Shown: positions 1 to 9,201 of the stretch, piece by piece
Numbering within the stretch: the first letter of the stretch is position 1
Layout: every line of letters starts with the position of its first letter
Origin: Cladochytrium replicatum
Lineage: Eukaryota > Chytridiomycota > Chytridiomycetes > Cladochytriales > Cladochytriaceae
DNA length: 64,000 nucleotides
Reading direction: 5' to 3'
NCBI GenBank assembly: GCA_025526935.1
Contig: JAHLKD010000048.1
Coordinates: 1 to 64,000, forward strand
The notes under the pieces: model-generated
Told to the model about the DNA's origin: nothing
The model's input: only the letters and a program-made list of their open reading frames with translations
Database searches by the model: none
Position numbers and translations under genes: made by a program

Positions 1-2204
1 ACAAAGCTATGTCATCAGCAAAAAACACAATGAAAACAGGAGTGTTATAAGAAAACCTAGCAAGATGAGAAGATTCACGACGAAGGAGCTGTGCTAAAGG
101 ATTGATGAAAATGAGTACAAGAACGGAGACAAAACAGAACCTTGAAAAAGACCTCGTGGAAGCGAAAACAAATCAGAAGAACGATTCTCTATAACAACCT
201 GAGAAGAACAACGATCAAACATACTCATCAAAACAGAGATCAAACGGTTTGGAATTCTGGGAAATTGACGAAGACGTTCCACAAAAGAGGCCTATGCACA
301 GTATCATACGCTGCTTTAATATCTAAGAAAGTAACACAATAAGGCAGAGCAGTGCGGGAAGCCCGTCGAAGGGTAGCATCTAATGCAAAAACACACTCAA
401 CACCTGAACGATTGGCCTGGAAACCAGCTTGGGCGGGATCAAGTTTACCAACATGAGCTACAAGCATAGGAAGCAGGGTACGCTCAAAGATTTTTCTATC
501 AACATTGGTTAAAGTAATGGGGCGGTACTGACTAATATCACCAATGGAGCCCTTATTCTTCCAAACAGGTAACAACAAGCCAGCATTCCAGGCAGAGGGC
601 GACAAACCTGAACGGAAAATAGCGTTTGAAAGTTGAACAAAAAGGATAGCAACATCAGAAGCTAACGGCTTAATAACTCAGCTGGAATATGGTTTGGCCA
701 GGAGCAGAGTTGTTTGGGGAAGAACGAATAGCACAAACAAAGTCACTAACACTAACTGACACAGAATCATTCAGCGCATGTAGACGAACGTGTTCTGCAC
801 TGGCAGAGGATTGTGCAAACTGAGTCTGATAAACGGAGGCAAAGTGATTGCGATAATGAGATAAAGAGGCAGGATCAGCAATAAACCACTTGCAGCTGAG
901 CGCCGTTGATGACACTTACGCGCGGTGGGAAAGAACTTTGCTAACCTCGGTTAAAGAAACTAGGAGAAGAACTAAACATATTGTCGCCAGAAGCCTCTCG
1001 AGCTCGCTGAGAAAGAGACCAAGTACGAAAAGCTTTGACACGCTCACGCGATAGCCGGTCACGCTCCAAGCGGCAATACTCAACTAAACCAGGATCAGGA
1101 TCATCACAGGAAGAAACAGCTAAATAGTGCTTATGAGCAAGTAAGTAGCTCCGTCGCAAGGCCACTAAATGCGGCGGCAACAATGGCAGGGCAGGGCGAC
1201 GGCGAACTAAACTGGGGGGTCCAATGACACAAGCAGCACATGAAGTAACAAAGGACAAAATAATATCCAATGCAGAGTCAATACATCCCTGTGCAACAAT
1301 CCACAGACATTTGGGCAAAGGCGGGAGCTTCTAAAATTGGACTGAGTGCAGCATTGACATCAGCAAGGGTGGGATCAAAAAACAAATGTCCCACATCCTC
1401 CATTGCTTGAAAGACAGCAGGTTCACGCAACAGATGAGAGCAGCCCAGCGCTTGTGGGGGGTGCAGCAGAGGGAGCGCTGGCATTGGGAGGAGCAAAAGA
1501 AAAAACAGCTGTAACCGGAAAATGGTCAGAAGCCCAAGGCATAAACTCGCCGTCGGCTAGACGACTATGAACTATGTAAGAAATAGGATCACATTGAAGC
1601 AGAGGATTGACAAACAACAAATCGATAATGGAGTCACCATTGCGAGAAGAAATGTGGGGTTATGACAGGAAGGGTGCTTAACTAGAGAGAAACTAGCGGC
1701 AGAAATAAATTGCTCAAACAACCTACCCCTACGATTTGAAGAATGATCACCAGTAGCTAAAAAACGGGCATCGAAATCGCCCAACAAAAGAACAGGGCAC
1801 GGAGACGACGGGACATGTTGAGGAAGTGAAGCAATAAACTCTTCAAGGAAGGGGTCCTGAGCAATACCACATGGAGGCAAATAATACCCTCCAACCAAAA
1901 GCCCACGAAATGTAAACCATAGAGAGGTGCCACCATAACTAGAAACGAGACGGAAATTAGAAGTTCTACAAAGACTGCGATTGATCAAGACTCCCACACC
2001 AGCCTTTCGCTTACCCAATGACCCAGGAGAAAAACGAGTGTCAAAAATCAAATCTGGAGAAGGCAGTGGGTCTAAAGGAAAAAGGTGTGTTTCAGTCAGG
2101 AGCAGAAAAACAATGTGATTTGCGCGCATAAAGCGAAACAGTGAATCAAGAACTCCAAAGCTCAAATTGCGACAATTGAAGGTACCAACTCGAACACTAA
2201 TCAT
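1..2204 (-). pseudogene. LINE-A ORF2 (endonuclease-reverse transcriptase), frameshifted and truncated by the window edge
   Basis: The frame starts at the ATG at 2204 with an exonuclease-endonuclease-phosphatase domain (GTFNCR at residues 7-12, TETH, GDF). It is open to 1572, then continues in other frames: 1423-1620 (SDHFPVT), 941-1318, 670-915, 240-605 (RT blocks) and 94-282 (GLFQGSVLSP). The family would normally make one ~1000-residue protein that nicks target DNA and primes reverse transcription. At least four frame changes rule that out here. Confidence 0.88.
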
Positions 2205-3598
2205 TGACGAAGATGGGTTGAGCGAGGCTGACGCGCAATCCCGCGGGCACTGTCCAGCACAGTTTCCTGAGCATCCATGGGGAGCTGACCACGGACATAC
2301 AGGAAAATAGCAGGATCAGTAACTGAACTGAGGATATGTGCATATCTCTTGTGGACAACTTCCCTGACCGCAGCCTCCCGCTGCTCCAAAGGCAGAGTAG
2401 AGGCTCGGCGAAGAAAGTCAGGGTTTGATTCGTCAGTGGAAGCTTCCTGGGTGGAGAAGTGCGCACGGAGAGCAATTGCGGTTGAGCGAATACAGATAAA
2501 GGAAGCAATGTTGCGACCAACGAAACTGATGTGGCGGATACCACGCACCACCTTATCGCCCAAGAGAGCCCTCAGCATGGTCCGCACAAAGCCGAGCCGC
2601 TGTCTCATGATGTCCTTGATGTACACAGTGGTCAAATCATCCACACGGGCCTGAAGATCAGCAGGTGGGGAGACCAGCAGCGGAGAGGTCGGAGGATAGA
2701 ATACGACAGGCCGAGGGCCACGAAGGCTGACATTCGAAGTGGGGTCATGACCAGCAAGGGCAGTCCTGACAGCTTCTGTACGAGATTCAGCACTCAGTGT
2801 GGGGAGACTCTCAAGCACACGGGCACGGGCATTGGCAGCAGCAGCGGCATAAGTGCGTGGACCACGAGGTCCACGTGGGGCAGGTCGACTAGACGGGGGG
2901 CGAGGGCCAGGAGCACCAGAGTTCCCAAGATCGTCCTGAATTGGAGGATTACCATGCAGTTGTCTAGGGGGAAGGCACACAGGCGCAGCCACATCATCAT
3001 GGCGGGAGACTGGGGCAACTGGAGGTGAAGGCGAAGGCAGCGGCCTCCCAAAGCGACCCACCAGATCCTCGGCCATATCACCACAAACACTAAAAAATTC
3101 AGCAGGAGTGTCCCTCGGCAAATGTGCAAGCATAGGATCCAGCATCGCCAACGGATCAAAGGTTGCACAAACAGATCGCATCTGACTGAGAACGACACGG
3201 AGATCGGCCAGAGATGCAACACTCGAGGGAGCAGCCACAGCAGCAAGAACCCGGACACCCGGCAGATGTGATCGGGAACGAGAACGGGAGCGACCACGGG
3301 GCAATTCATGTTCAGCAGGTCTTTTGGCGCGTCGGTCACGTGATCGGAAGTCACGTGATTCGGCATTTTCATCCTCCCCCATATTCACATCATCAGCCCA
3401 GTGAATTGGAGAGGCAGGAGCGGAGAATGGAAGCTGTGGAGCGGAATTTTCAACAGAGGAGGCACGGGGGTGCGAACGGGCCTCAAAAATCACGGTGCCA
3501 CCAGAAAGTCCATCAGGGGGCACAGCGGGGGGTGCGGCGGGCGGCGGGGCATGCGGCGCATCAGGCGGCTGCGCATGCGGAGCGCTGGGAGGCGGCAT
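2201..3598 (-). CDS. LINE-A ORF1 protein (proline-rich, RS-rich nucleic-acid-binding type)
   Basis: This is an open frame of about 465 codons starting at the ATG at 3598, directly after the (CT)n leader. The first ~35 residues are Pro/Ala-rich (MPPPSAP, QPPDAPHA). They are followed by an Arg/Ser-rich basic stretch (SRSRSRS) of the kind that binds nucleic acid or directs nuclear entry. The C-terminal third (RHISFVGRN..., VHKRYAHIL) is recognisably shared with LINE-B ORF1, so it is the conserved ORF1 core. No CCHC knuckle is seen here. The stop codon overlaps the ORF2 start (ATG and TGA share bases at 2201-2204). The frame is intact although ORF2 behind it is broken. Confidence 0.8.
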   Translation of the reverse strand: MPPPSAPHAQPPDAPHAPPPAAPPAVPPDGLSGGTVIFEARSHPRASSVENSAPQLPFSAPASPIHWADDVNMGEDENAESRDFRSRDRRAKRPAEHELPRGRSRSRSRSHLPGVRVLAAVAAPSSVASLADLRVVLSQMRSVCATFDPLAMLDPMLAHLPRDTPAEFFSVCGDMAEDLVGRFGRPLPSPSPPVAPVSRHDDVAAPVCLPPRQLHGNPPIQDDLGNSGAPGPRPPSSRPAPRGPRGPRTYAAAAANARARVLESLPTLSAESRTEAVRTALAGHDPTSNVSLRGPRPVVFYPPTSPLLVSPPADLQARVDDLTTVYIKDIMRQRLGFVRTMLRALLGDKVVRGIRHISFVGRNIASFICIRSTAIALRAHFSTQEASTDESNPDFLRRASTLPLEQREAAVREVVHKRYAHILSSVTDPAIFLYVRGQLPMDAQETVLDSARGIARQPRSTHLRQ

Positions 3599-3606
3599 TG
3601 ATTTTT

Positions 3607-3621
3607 GAGAGAGAGAGTGGT

Positions 3622-3688
<67 letters not shown>
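3607..3688. repeat. (GA)n/(CT)n microsatellite in the LINE-A 5' leader
   Basis: This is about 80 bp of nearly pure GA dinucleotides with a few GT/GG interruptions near 3617-3628. It abuts the ORF1 ATG. LINE-B has an equivalent tract in the same place, so it behaves as part of the element's 5' UTR (polypyrimidine on the sense strand) rather than a chance microsatellite. Confidence 0.95.
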
Positions 3689-3690
<2 letters not shown>

Positions 3691-3712
3691 GGGTCCGCAA
3701 CTGGGAGCGAAG

Positions 3713-4008
3713 TTTTTTTTTTTTTTTTTGAATGTTATAACATGTATTGACAATGCTTAATCAGTACATGTCACCCACGTGTACTTCAACCAAGATTTGG
3801 AATCTTCAGTACTTGGGGAGCCGTGCGAGCCGTAGGAAAGAGGAGCGAAGGCAATGGCGAATCGAAGGAGGTGTGGCGCGGTACTTGCACGTGACACGAT
3901 ATTGCGAGAGATATATTTCGTAGGAAATTCGAATCCAGTCCCCTATAGGATTCGAACCGCGGAGTTTAGCTTCGAAAAGTCGCATTCGTACCGACTGAGC
4001 CACTATGA
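3713..4008 (-). mobile_element. tRNA-derived SINE-like element with 17-A tail
   Basis: Read on the minus strand, the element starts at 4008 with a tRNA-like head. An A box matching TRGYNNARNNG (TGGCTCAGTCGG) lies near 4002-3991. A perfect B box (GGTTCGAATCC) lies about 40 nt further on. An unrelated body of about 200 nt follows, ending in 17 A's (3729-3713). The head does not fold as a functional tRNA because the T-stem and acceptor do not pair. An internal Pol III promoter plus a 3' A tail is the layout of a tRNA-derived SINE mobilised by LINE machinery. LINE-B's own A tail directly abuts the head. A single copy is visible, so family status is inferred. Confidence 0.6.
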
Positions 4009-4047
4009 TTTTTTTTTTTTTTTTTTTTAACAATATTATTATTTATT
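4009..4047 (-). terminator. LINE-B polyadenylation signal and encoded A tail
   Basis: AATAAA lies at 4047-4042 on the minus strand. Thirteen bases later comes an uninterrupted run of 20 A's (4028-4009). This marks the RNA-derived 3' end of the element. Confidence 0.85.
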
Positions 4048-4332
4048 TTGCACATACAATGCATAACAAAAAACAACACCCAAAGTGCCTTACAAGATGG
4101 TCATGGACCAGCACATAGGGAAGCGCGCGCAGCATAAGGAAAAGCAACAAAGCAAAACAGAGAATGTAAACTCAAACCTGTGGCTACCCGTCAGATACTG
4201 CTAAGGTGCCAAAAAAACAGGTGAGTAATAAATAATGAGAAAAGAAAACGTTAAAGATCCACAAATGCAGGGCCAAAGAGGGAGTCTGGAGGAGAAACTT
4301 CTAATGGCAGACCCATACAGTGAAGCCAAATC

Positions 4333-7300
4333 TTATGGAGACAACGAAAAACTAGATACCACGGTGCAAGATTCACTGGGTTGACAATGCGAAGTGGACG
4401 AAGGCCTATCAATTGCAACGTCAAGCGGAAGTTGTAAAACAGGAACAGGAACAGGAGGCAACAATAGGTCAAGACGCAAACATTCTGAAACATGAGATCT
4501 AGAGAGAGTTGCAGTGCGGCAGTGACAACACTGCTTGCGGGGGTGATAAAACAAACGTCCAAGGCGATACTGCAGAAGCCTCAAGATTGACGAAATAGGG
4601 AAGCATGGAGGAGCAATTGCTAGCGCATGAGGGTGTGCAGATGCAAGGGGAGCAAAGCTAGCAGCTATAGAACCATAGGCAGATGAGGCTACTTGGTGAA
4701 AGTGATTTGCGATAACATCAGAAGGTTTGGGAACTACAACATTTGCAGCCGGGAAGAGGAAGTGATTGTTGAAAGGGACAGGAGAACAACGAAAGTGCTT
4801 TCCCTGGTGAAGAAAGAATGACAACATAGAGTGAACCATATCAGGGGCATCATCATCCAGCCAACGTTGAAACATCTGAAACTGCAGATATTGAAGCCGA
4901 AACTGAAGGTCAGGAAACTTAAAAAACAGTAAAACCCCAGCAATTGAAGTGGAAAATGAAAGGCGAAGAAATCGACACAAACATTGGTGAATAAAAGTCC
5001 GAACTGGTTTGCAAACAGCAACAGAGGGAAGAATAAAATATAAACCAAATTCAAGCGTAGGTCGAATAAAAGACAAAAACAAATGACGAACCACAACCAG
5101 AGAATGAGAACCAAACATCCTTGAAAAAGAAAGCAAAGCAAAAGAAGCTGCGCGCGCTTTGGCAAGTCGATGGGAAATAGTCAGTGAAACATCAAATCCA
5201 GTATCTCCAAAAAAGCAACCCAGATAACGAAATGAAGGCTTGACAGGCAGAGGTTGACCATGAAGAAGCAAAGGCGAATGAGCAGGAATAGGAATTTTTG
5301 TGAGAATCACAGACTTCAAAGGAGCAAAAGAAAAACCACGAGCTTGGGCAAACTGGTCACAAACAGAGAGAAGAACCTGCATAGCATCCAAAGTAATTGC
5401 AAACAAGGCCAAATCATCTGCAAATAAAAAAGAATTATATCGTGGTTTGGCAGGATGAAAGAGTGTTATAGGTGGGGCAAATGGTCGGAGGAGCCCAGGT
5501 AGAGGATCAAGAAAAGTGATATAGAGAAGTGGACTGAGAACAGAACCTTGAAACAAACCTCTAAACAAATCAAAAGCATCTGAAAAACAATTTGCAACAA
5601 CCACTCTGGAAGAACAAAAATCAAACAGAGACTTCAAAACAAAAACAAATGGCAACGGTACTCCCCTAGAAAGAAGCTCAGCCCAAAGAATTGCACGATT
5701 TGTGGTGTCATAAGCTGCTTGAATATCTAAAAAACCAGCAACCCAAGGAACCTTGGCATTAGACGCACGGGAGATACATGCCTGAAGACCAAAAACACAT
5801 TCCATTCCCGAGCGGTGTGACTGAAATCCCGCTTGGGCAGCATCAAGTGGGCGTTGAGACGTGATAGCAGAATAAAGATGTGGCAACAAAGCTCGCTCAA
5901 AAATTTTTCGGGCAACACACGAAAGAGTAATGGGGCGATAATTAGTAATATCACCAAGCGTACCACGTTGCTTCCAAACTGGGTGCAAAAGCCCAAGATT
6001 CCATGAAGTGGGTGTAAGACTACTGCGAAAAATGGACTGAGAAAGTTGCAAGAACAATGGAGCAAGAATAGCTGAAATTGGGCGATAAAGTTCTGCAGGC
6101 AGACGATCATGACCCGGGGCAGACTCCAAAGGGCAGTCCCTAATAGCTAGAACAAAAGCTTCAACATCCAATGGCAGCTGAAAATCACACAGAACAATTG
6201 AAGGTGAAACTGGGTCAGCAGCTTGAGCATTGTAGACACTAGCAAAATGATCAGAATATTTGGCTAAAGACTGAGGATCAAAATCTAAACCATTAGCTGA
6301 AGTACGAAAGTTAGCGCAGCGCCGAGCATGAGACACATGTTTCAGAAGAGAAGGCACTGATGAAGAACTAGGGTCATCAAAAAAATTTGCTTTTGTCTTA
6401 CGCCTGTGTGATCTCAGAGCTGATTTGAATGCTTTGTGACTATCACGTTGGCGAGTTCTTAGAAAAGGAAGAAGAGGGTCAGAAGAATTGTGGTGAAAGA
6501 GGGAATAATAGTCACGGAATGCTGAACGAGCCTTACTACGCAACAAAGCAATCTCAGGGGGCAAAGGAGTGGTCGCTGGTGCTCTACGACGAGGTGTTGG
6601 TGGTCCCAATGTCAGAACTGCTGTTGCCTCAACAAAATCAACTATAATTTGAAATGCAGAATCAATTGCTCCCTGGGCCACTGCACGAGAAAGAGAAGTC
6701 CCCACAGGGACCTGAAGTGGTTCCAATGCTGCTGTTAGCGCCTCTGATGTTGGAGGAAGCAGAATCTTAGCAGTTTCTCTGTGCGACTTACGAATAACTT
6801 CATCCTTTAACAATGGGAGATTCCAAGAAGGTAGAGGAGGAGGCACAGTGGCCTGAGGATCTGGGCCAGCTAAAGAAAATGAACAGGTCACTGCAAAATG
6901 GTCTGAAGGATGGGGAGCCATAGACTGGGGTTGATCATGCACTAAATAAGAGGAAGCTGTCACATAAGTAGAAGCAAAAAACAAATCAATAATTGAACTC
7001 CCTAAGTGGGAACGAAAAGTTGGGCGACGAGCTGAAGAAGAAGCTGGGACAACCAATGAAAGTGAGTGGGCTGTAAAAAAAGGAAGAAGTGCTCTGGCAC
7101 GGGCATTAGTAACATGATCACCAGTGCTCTGAGTTCTAAAATTGAAGTCACCCATCAAAACTACTGGTGTATCAGAATTCGAAACAAATTGAGGAAAATC
7201 AGATAATGCACCCAAACAGTCTTCCGCAGTCCAACGTGGGGGAAAATAAAATCCACCAATCACGACCTGACGAAACCTAAACCACAAACCAAACCCAGAA

Positions 7301-7563
7301 GGAACTGATGCAATCAACCTAAATTGATAAGTACTGCAACGATGTGGGTTAATAAGAAGAGCAACACCAGATGCCAAAGGAGCGTCTGGTGGAGGACGAG
7401 AATCAAACAACAAATACTCAGAAGAAACACTGTCTAAAGTTAACTGATGAGTTTCTGTTAAAACTAAAAAATCAAGCTGATGAGTAACAAGCCAAGCAAG
7501 TAAATCTGAAAAATCCAGAGGCAAACCTCTACAGTTGAAGGTTCCAGAACGGAAAGTCCACAT
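4333..7563 (-). CDS. LINE-B ORF2: endonuclease-reverse transcriptase, intact
   Basis: This is a 1076-residue open frame. Residues ~1-230 are an EEP/APE-type endonuclease: GTFNCRGL at 7-14, TETH near 36-39, GDFN near 140, and HPSDHF near 215-220. The RT occupies the centre, with YRPITL, AGFQSHRSGMECV, FLDIQAAYD, RGLFQGSVLSP and the catalytic FADD box. Near the C terminus, C-x2-C-x8-H-x3-C (in CCHCRTATLSRSHVSEC) fits a zinc-knuckle of the type found at the end of many LINE ORF2 proteins. The product would nick DNA and carry out target-primed reverse transcription. Its ATG overlaps the ORF1 stop (TAATG), implying coupled translation. Confidence 0.95.
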   Translation of the reverse strand: MWTFRSGTFNCRGLPLDFSDLLAWLVTHQLDFLVLTETHQLTLDSVSSEYLLFDSRPPPDAPLASGVALLINPHRCSTYQFRLIASVPSGFGLWFRFRQVVIGGFYFPPRWTAEDCLGALSDFPQFVSNSDTPVVLMGDFNFRTQSTGDHVTNARARALLPFFTAHSLSLVVPASSSARRPTFRSHLGSSIIDLFFASTYVTASSYLVHDQPQSMAPHPSDHFAVTCSFSLAGPDPQATVPPPLPSWNLPLLKDEVIRKSHRETAKILLPPTSEALTAALEPLQVPVGTSLSRAVAQGAIDSAFQIIVDFVEATAVLTLGPPTPRRRAPATTPLPPEIALLRSKARSAFRDYYSLFHHNSSDPLLPFLRTRQRDSHKAFKSALRSHRRKTKANFFDDPSSSSVPSLLKHVSHARRCANFRTSANGLDFDPQSLAKYSDHFASVYNAQAADPVSPSIVLCDFQLPLDVEAFVLAIRDCPLESAPGHDRLPAELYRPISAILAPLFLQLSQSIFRSSLTPTSWNLGLLHPVWKQRGTLGDITNYRPITLSCVARKIFERALLPHLYSAITSQRPLDAAQAGFQSHRSGMECVFGLQACISRASNAKVPWVAGFLDIQAAYDTTNRAILWAELLSRGVPLPFVFVLKSLFDFCSSRVVVANCFSDAFDLFRGLFQGSVLSPLLYITFLDPLPGLLRPFAPPITLFHPAKPRYNSFLFADDLALFAITLDAMQVLLSVCDQFAQARGFSFAPLKSVILTKIPIPAHSPLLLHGQPLPVKPSFRYLGCFFGDTGFDVSLTISHRLAKARAASFALLSFSRMFGSHSLVVVRHLFLSFIRPTLEFGLYFILPSVAVCKPVRTFIHQCLCRFLRLSFSTSIAGVLLFFKFPDLQFRLQYLQFQMFQRWLDDDAPDMVHSMLSFFLHQGKHFRCSPVPFNNHFLFPAANVVVPKPSDVIANHFHQVASSAYGSIAASFAPLASAHPHALAIAPPCFPISSILRLLQYRLGRLFYHPRKQCCHCRTATLSRSHVSECLRLDLLLPPVPVPVLQLPLDVAIDRPSSTSHCQPSESCTVVSSFSLSP

Positions 7564-8986
7564 TAATTGCGAGATGTAGGTTCAGAACGCGAAGAACGGG
7601 CTAAAGAAACAGTAGCTTCAAAGTCTGCAGCAGGAAGATTAGAACGAAGATAATGAAAAACTGCAGGATCATGAGTAATTCGCAAGAGGTGAGCAAATCT
7701 TTTGTGAACAGCCTTTGCTACAGCAACTTGACGTTGCTCAAGTGATTGAACAGACCCAGAACGAAGCTGCCCAGGGTCAAAAAGATCAACGGGCACCTCA
7801 TCACCTGGAAAAATGTCCTTGCGGAGCTTGTCAGCACAGTCAGAAGTACAAATAAACTCAGCAGTGTTACGCCCAATAAAACTAATATGGCGAATGTCAC
7901 GGGAAAATTGAGGGTTTCCAGAAATTCGATTAATCAGAGTGCGGAGCTGATTAAGTGGCTGACGACTAATTTCCTTAAACCTCACAGTAGCAAAACCAGC
8001 AGCACGATCACGAACAGGCTGAGGAGGATTGATCAAAATTGGTGACTCAGCCGGGTAATCAATCACCAATCTGGGTGGCCGTAGTGATCTGCGAGATAGG
8101 GGGTCCACTCCAGCAACCACTGAGCGATAAAGGGCGGGTTGAGCATCTGCTTCGGCAGCTTCAATACGAACAATAGCATTTGATGCACGAGAGGCAAATT
8201 TTGCAGTGCTGAAAGGCCCAGGATTGCGAGTAGCAGGGGCAGGTGGCGGTCGGCTAGCACTCGCAACTTGAGCATAGGAAGGCACGGCAGAGACAGCAGC
8301 AGGAGGGCAGCTTGATAGTTTCAACCAACGGAACTACAGCAATAGTCAATGCAGCAAAGAAGGCAGCCTCAGTCTCTGGTTCCAATACTGGGAGAAATTG
8401 CATTGCACGAGTGAAAGCAGACATCACTAATGGATGAGATCCAGAAGTTTGAGCAGGGGCCAGCATATGCAGAGCATCCAAGAATCGGTCACTGAGGAGT
8501 AGGCAAGGGAGAGGTAGCATGATCAGCTGCAGAGGCATTCTTCTCGACCCTGGCACGAGAGGCAGGTCGGCGAGTCGGGGGTGATTTTGATGCTCGACGT
8601 TTCCCTTTGGGATCAGCATCAGCAAGGGTAAGTGACATTTCGACTGTATCATTCATCTGAACATCAACGACACTTGCGGGGGATCTTCCTCTAATTCGAG
8701 GCGGTTCTGAAGTGGATGACGCTTGGTCACGTGATCGTGAGTCACGTGATTCGCGAGGAGAATTCACTTCATCTGCCCACAGAAAATTTTCTCCATCAAA
8801 GTTGCTGGGCTGAGAGTCAGGAATGTTTTCCTGAGGGGCGCGAGGGTGGGACACAGAGGGAGCACGGGAGCGAGCACGGCCAGAAGCGATGAAAATTTTT
8901 GAGGCGGGTGCGGCGGGCGGCGCGGCGGGCGGCGCGGCATGCGGCGCGTCAGGCGGCTGCGCAGGCGGAGCGCTGGGAGGCGGCAT
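7563..8986 (-). pseudogene. LINE-B ORF1, interrupted by frameshifts
   Basis: It starts at the ATG at 8986 with the same Pro/Ala-rich beginning as LINE-A ORF1, followed by an SRDSRSRD-type Arg/Ser stretch. The first frame closes near 8489. A middle stretch continues in another frame (about 8490-8310). The conserved C-terminal core ([18 protein letters not shown]) is open in a third frame from 8324 to the stop at 7563-7565. Two small indels therefore split what should be one protein of about 470 residues. ORF2 behind it is intact, so the damage is recent or is a sequencing artefact. Confidence 0.82.
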
Positions 8987-8992
<6 letters not shown>

Positions 8993-9075
<83 letters not shown>

Positions 9076-9100
9076 TGTGTGAGAGAGAGAGTGAGAGAGG
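8993..9100. repeat. (GA)n/(CT)n microsatellite in the LINE-B 5' leader
   Basis: About 80 bp of pure GA (8993-9073), then GTGTGTGT, then more GA to 9100. It is positioned exactly like the tract in LINE-A, immediately upstream of the ORF1 ATG. Confidence 0.95.
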
Positions 9101-9116
9101 CTCTTTTTGACTTCCA

Positions 9117-9200
9117 CCGGCTTTAGCTCAGTTGGCAGTAGCGATTGGCTGTAATGTTTAGAGTCACCAATAGGTCCCCAGTTCAAATCTGGGAAGCCGG
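9117..9200 (+). tRNA. tRNA-Tyr (anticodon GTA) with an 11-nt intron
   Basis: The cloverleaf is complete. The acceptor stem has seven perfect pairs (CCGGCTT with AAGCCGG), and C1:G72 is the eukaryotic tRNA-Tyr hallmark. The D arm is GCT...AGC around AGTTGGCAGT. The anticodon stem is ATTGG/CCAAT, with loop CTGTAA-A once an 11-nt intron (9154-9164, after position 37) is removed. The T arm is CCCAG-TTCAAAT-CTGGG. Introns at this position are typical of eukaryotic tRNA-Tyr. A at 9201 would be the discriminator base. The gene is head to head with LINE-B. Confidence 0.93.
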
Positions 9201-9201
9201 A

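Larger units (their letters stand above)
1..3691 (-). mobile_element. LINE-A: decayed non-LTR retrotransposon, 3' end outside window
   Basis: This is a minus-strand LINE-type element. Its 5' end is the (CT)n tract near 3690. ORF1 spans 3598-2201 and ORF2 follows from 2204 leftwards to the window edge. ORF2 carries endonuclease motifs (TETH, a GDF block, SDHFPVT) and reverse transcriptase blocks (YRPITL, AGFQ.NRSG, LDIKAAYD, GLFQGSVLSP). The FFADD catalytic box can be read from the first ~30 bases. The motifs fall in several different frames, so the copy is dead. It is related to LINE-B but clearly diverged in ORF2. The poly-A end and any target-site duplication lie outside the window. Confidence 0.93.
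4009..9105 (-). mobile_element. LINE-B: nearly full-length non-LTR retrotransposon with poly-A tail
   Basis: This is a complete-looking minus-strand element. It has a (CT)n leader (9100-8993), ORF1 (8986-7563, frameshifted), ORF2 (7563-4333, intact), a ~300-nt 3' UTR, AATAAA at 4047-4042 and a 20-A tail at 4028-4009. ORF2 encodes an EEP endonuclease and an RT but no evident RNase H, as in CR1/L1-like or related clades; the clade is not resolved here. No convincing target-site duplication is visible: the left flank is the SINE-like head and the right flank leads into tRNA-Tyr. The intact ORF2 and long homogeneous A tail suggest a fairly young insertion. Confidence 0.93.

Noticed and set aside
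3940-4008. Functional tRNA gene on the minus strand
   Set aside because: A and B boxes are good, but the acceptor, T-stem and anticodon stem do not pair, so I treat it as a tRNA-derived head.
3806-4033. 75-codon minus-strand ORF across the SINE-like element
   Set aside because: It translates a poly-A tail and a tRNA-like head; no protein signal.
8993-9100. CRISPR-like or satellite array
   Set aside because: Pure dinucleotide repeat without spacers; it is a microsatellite in a LINE leader.
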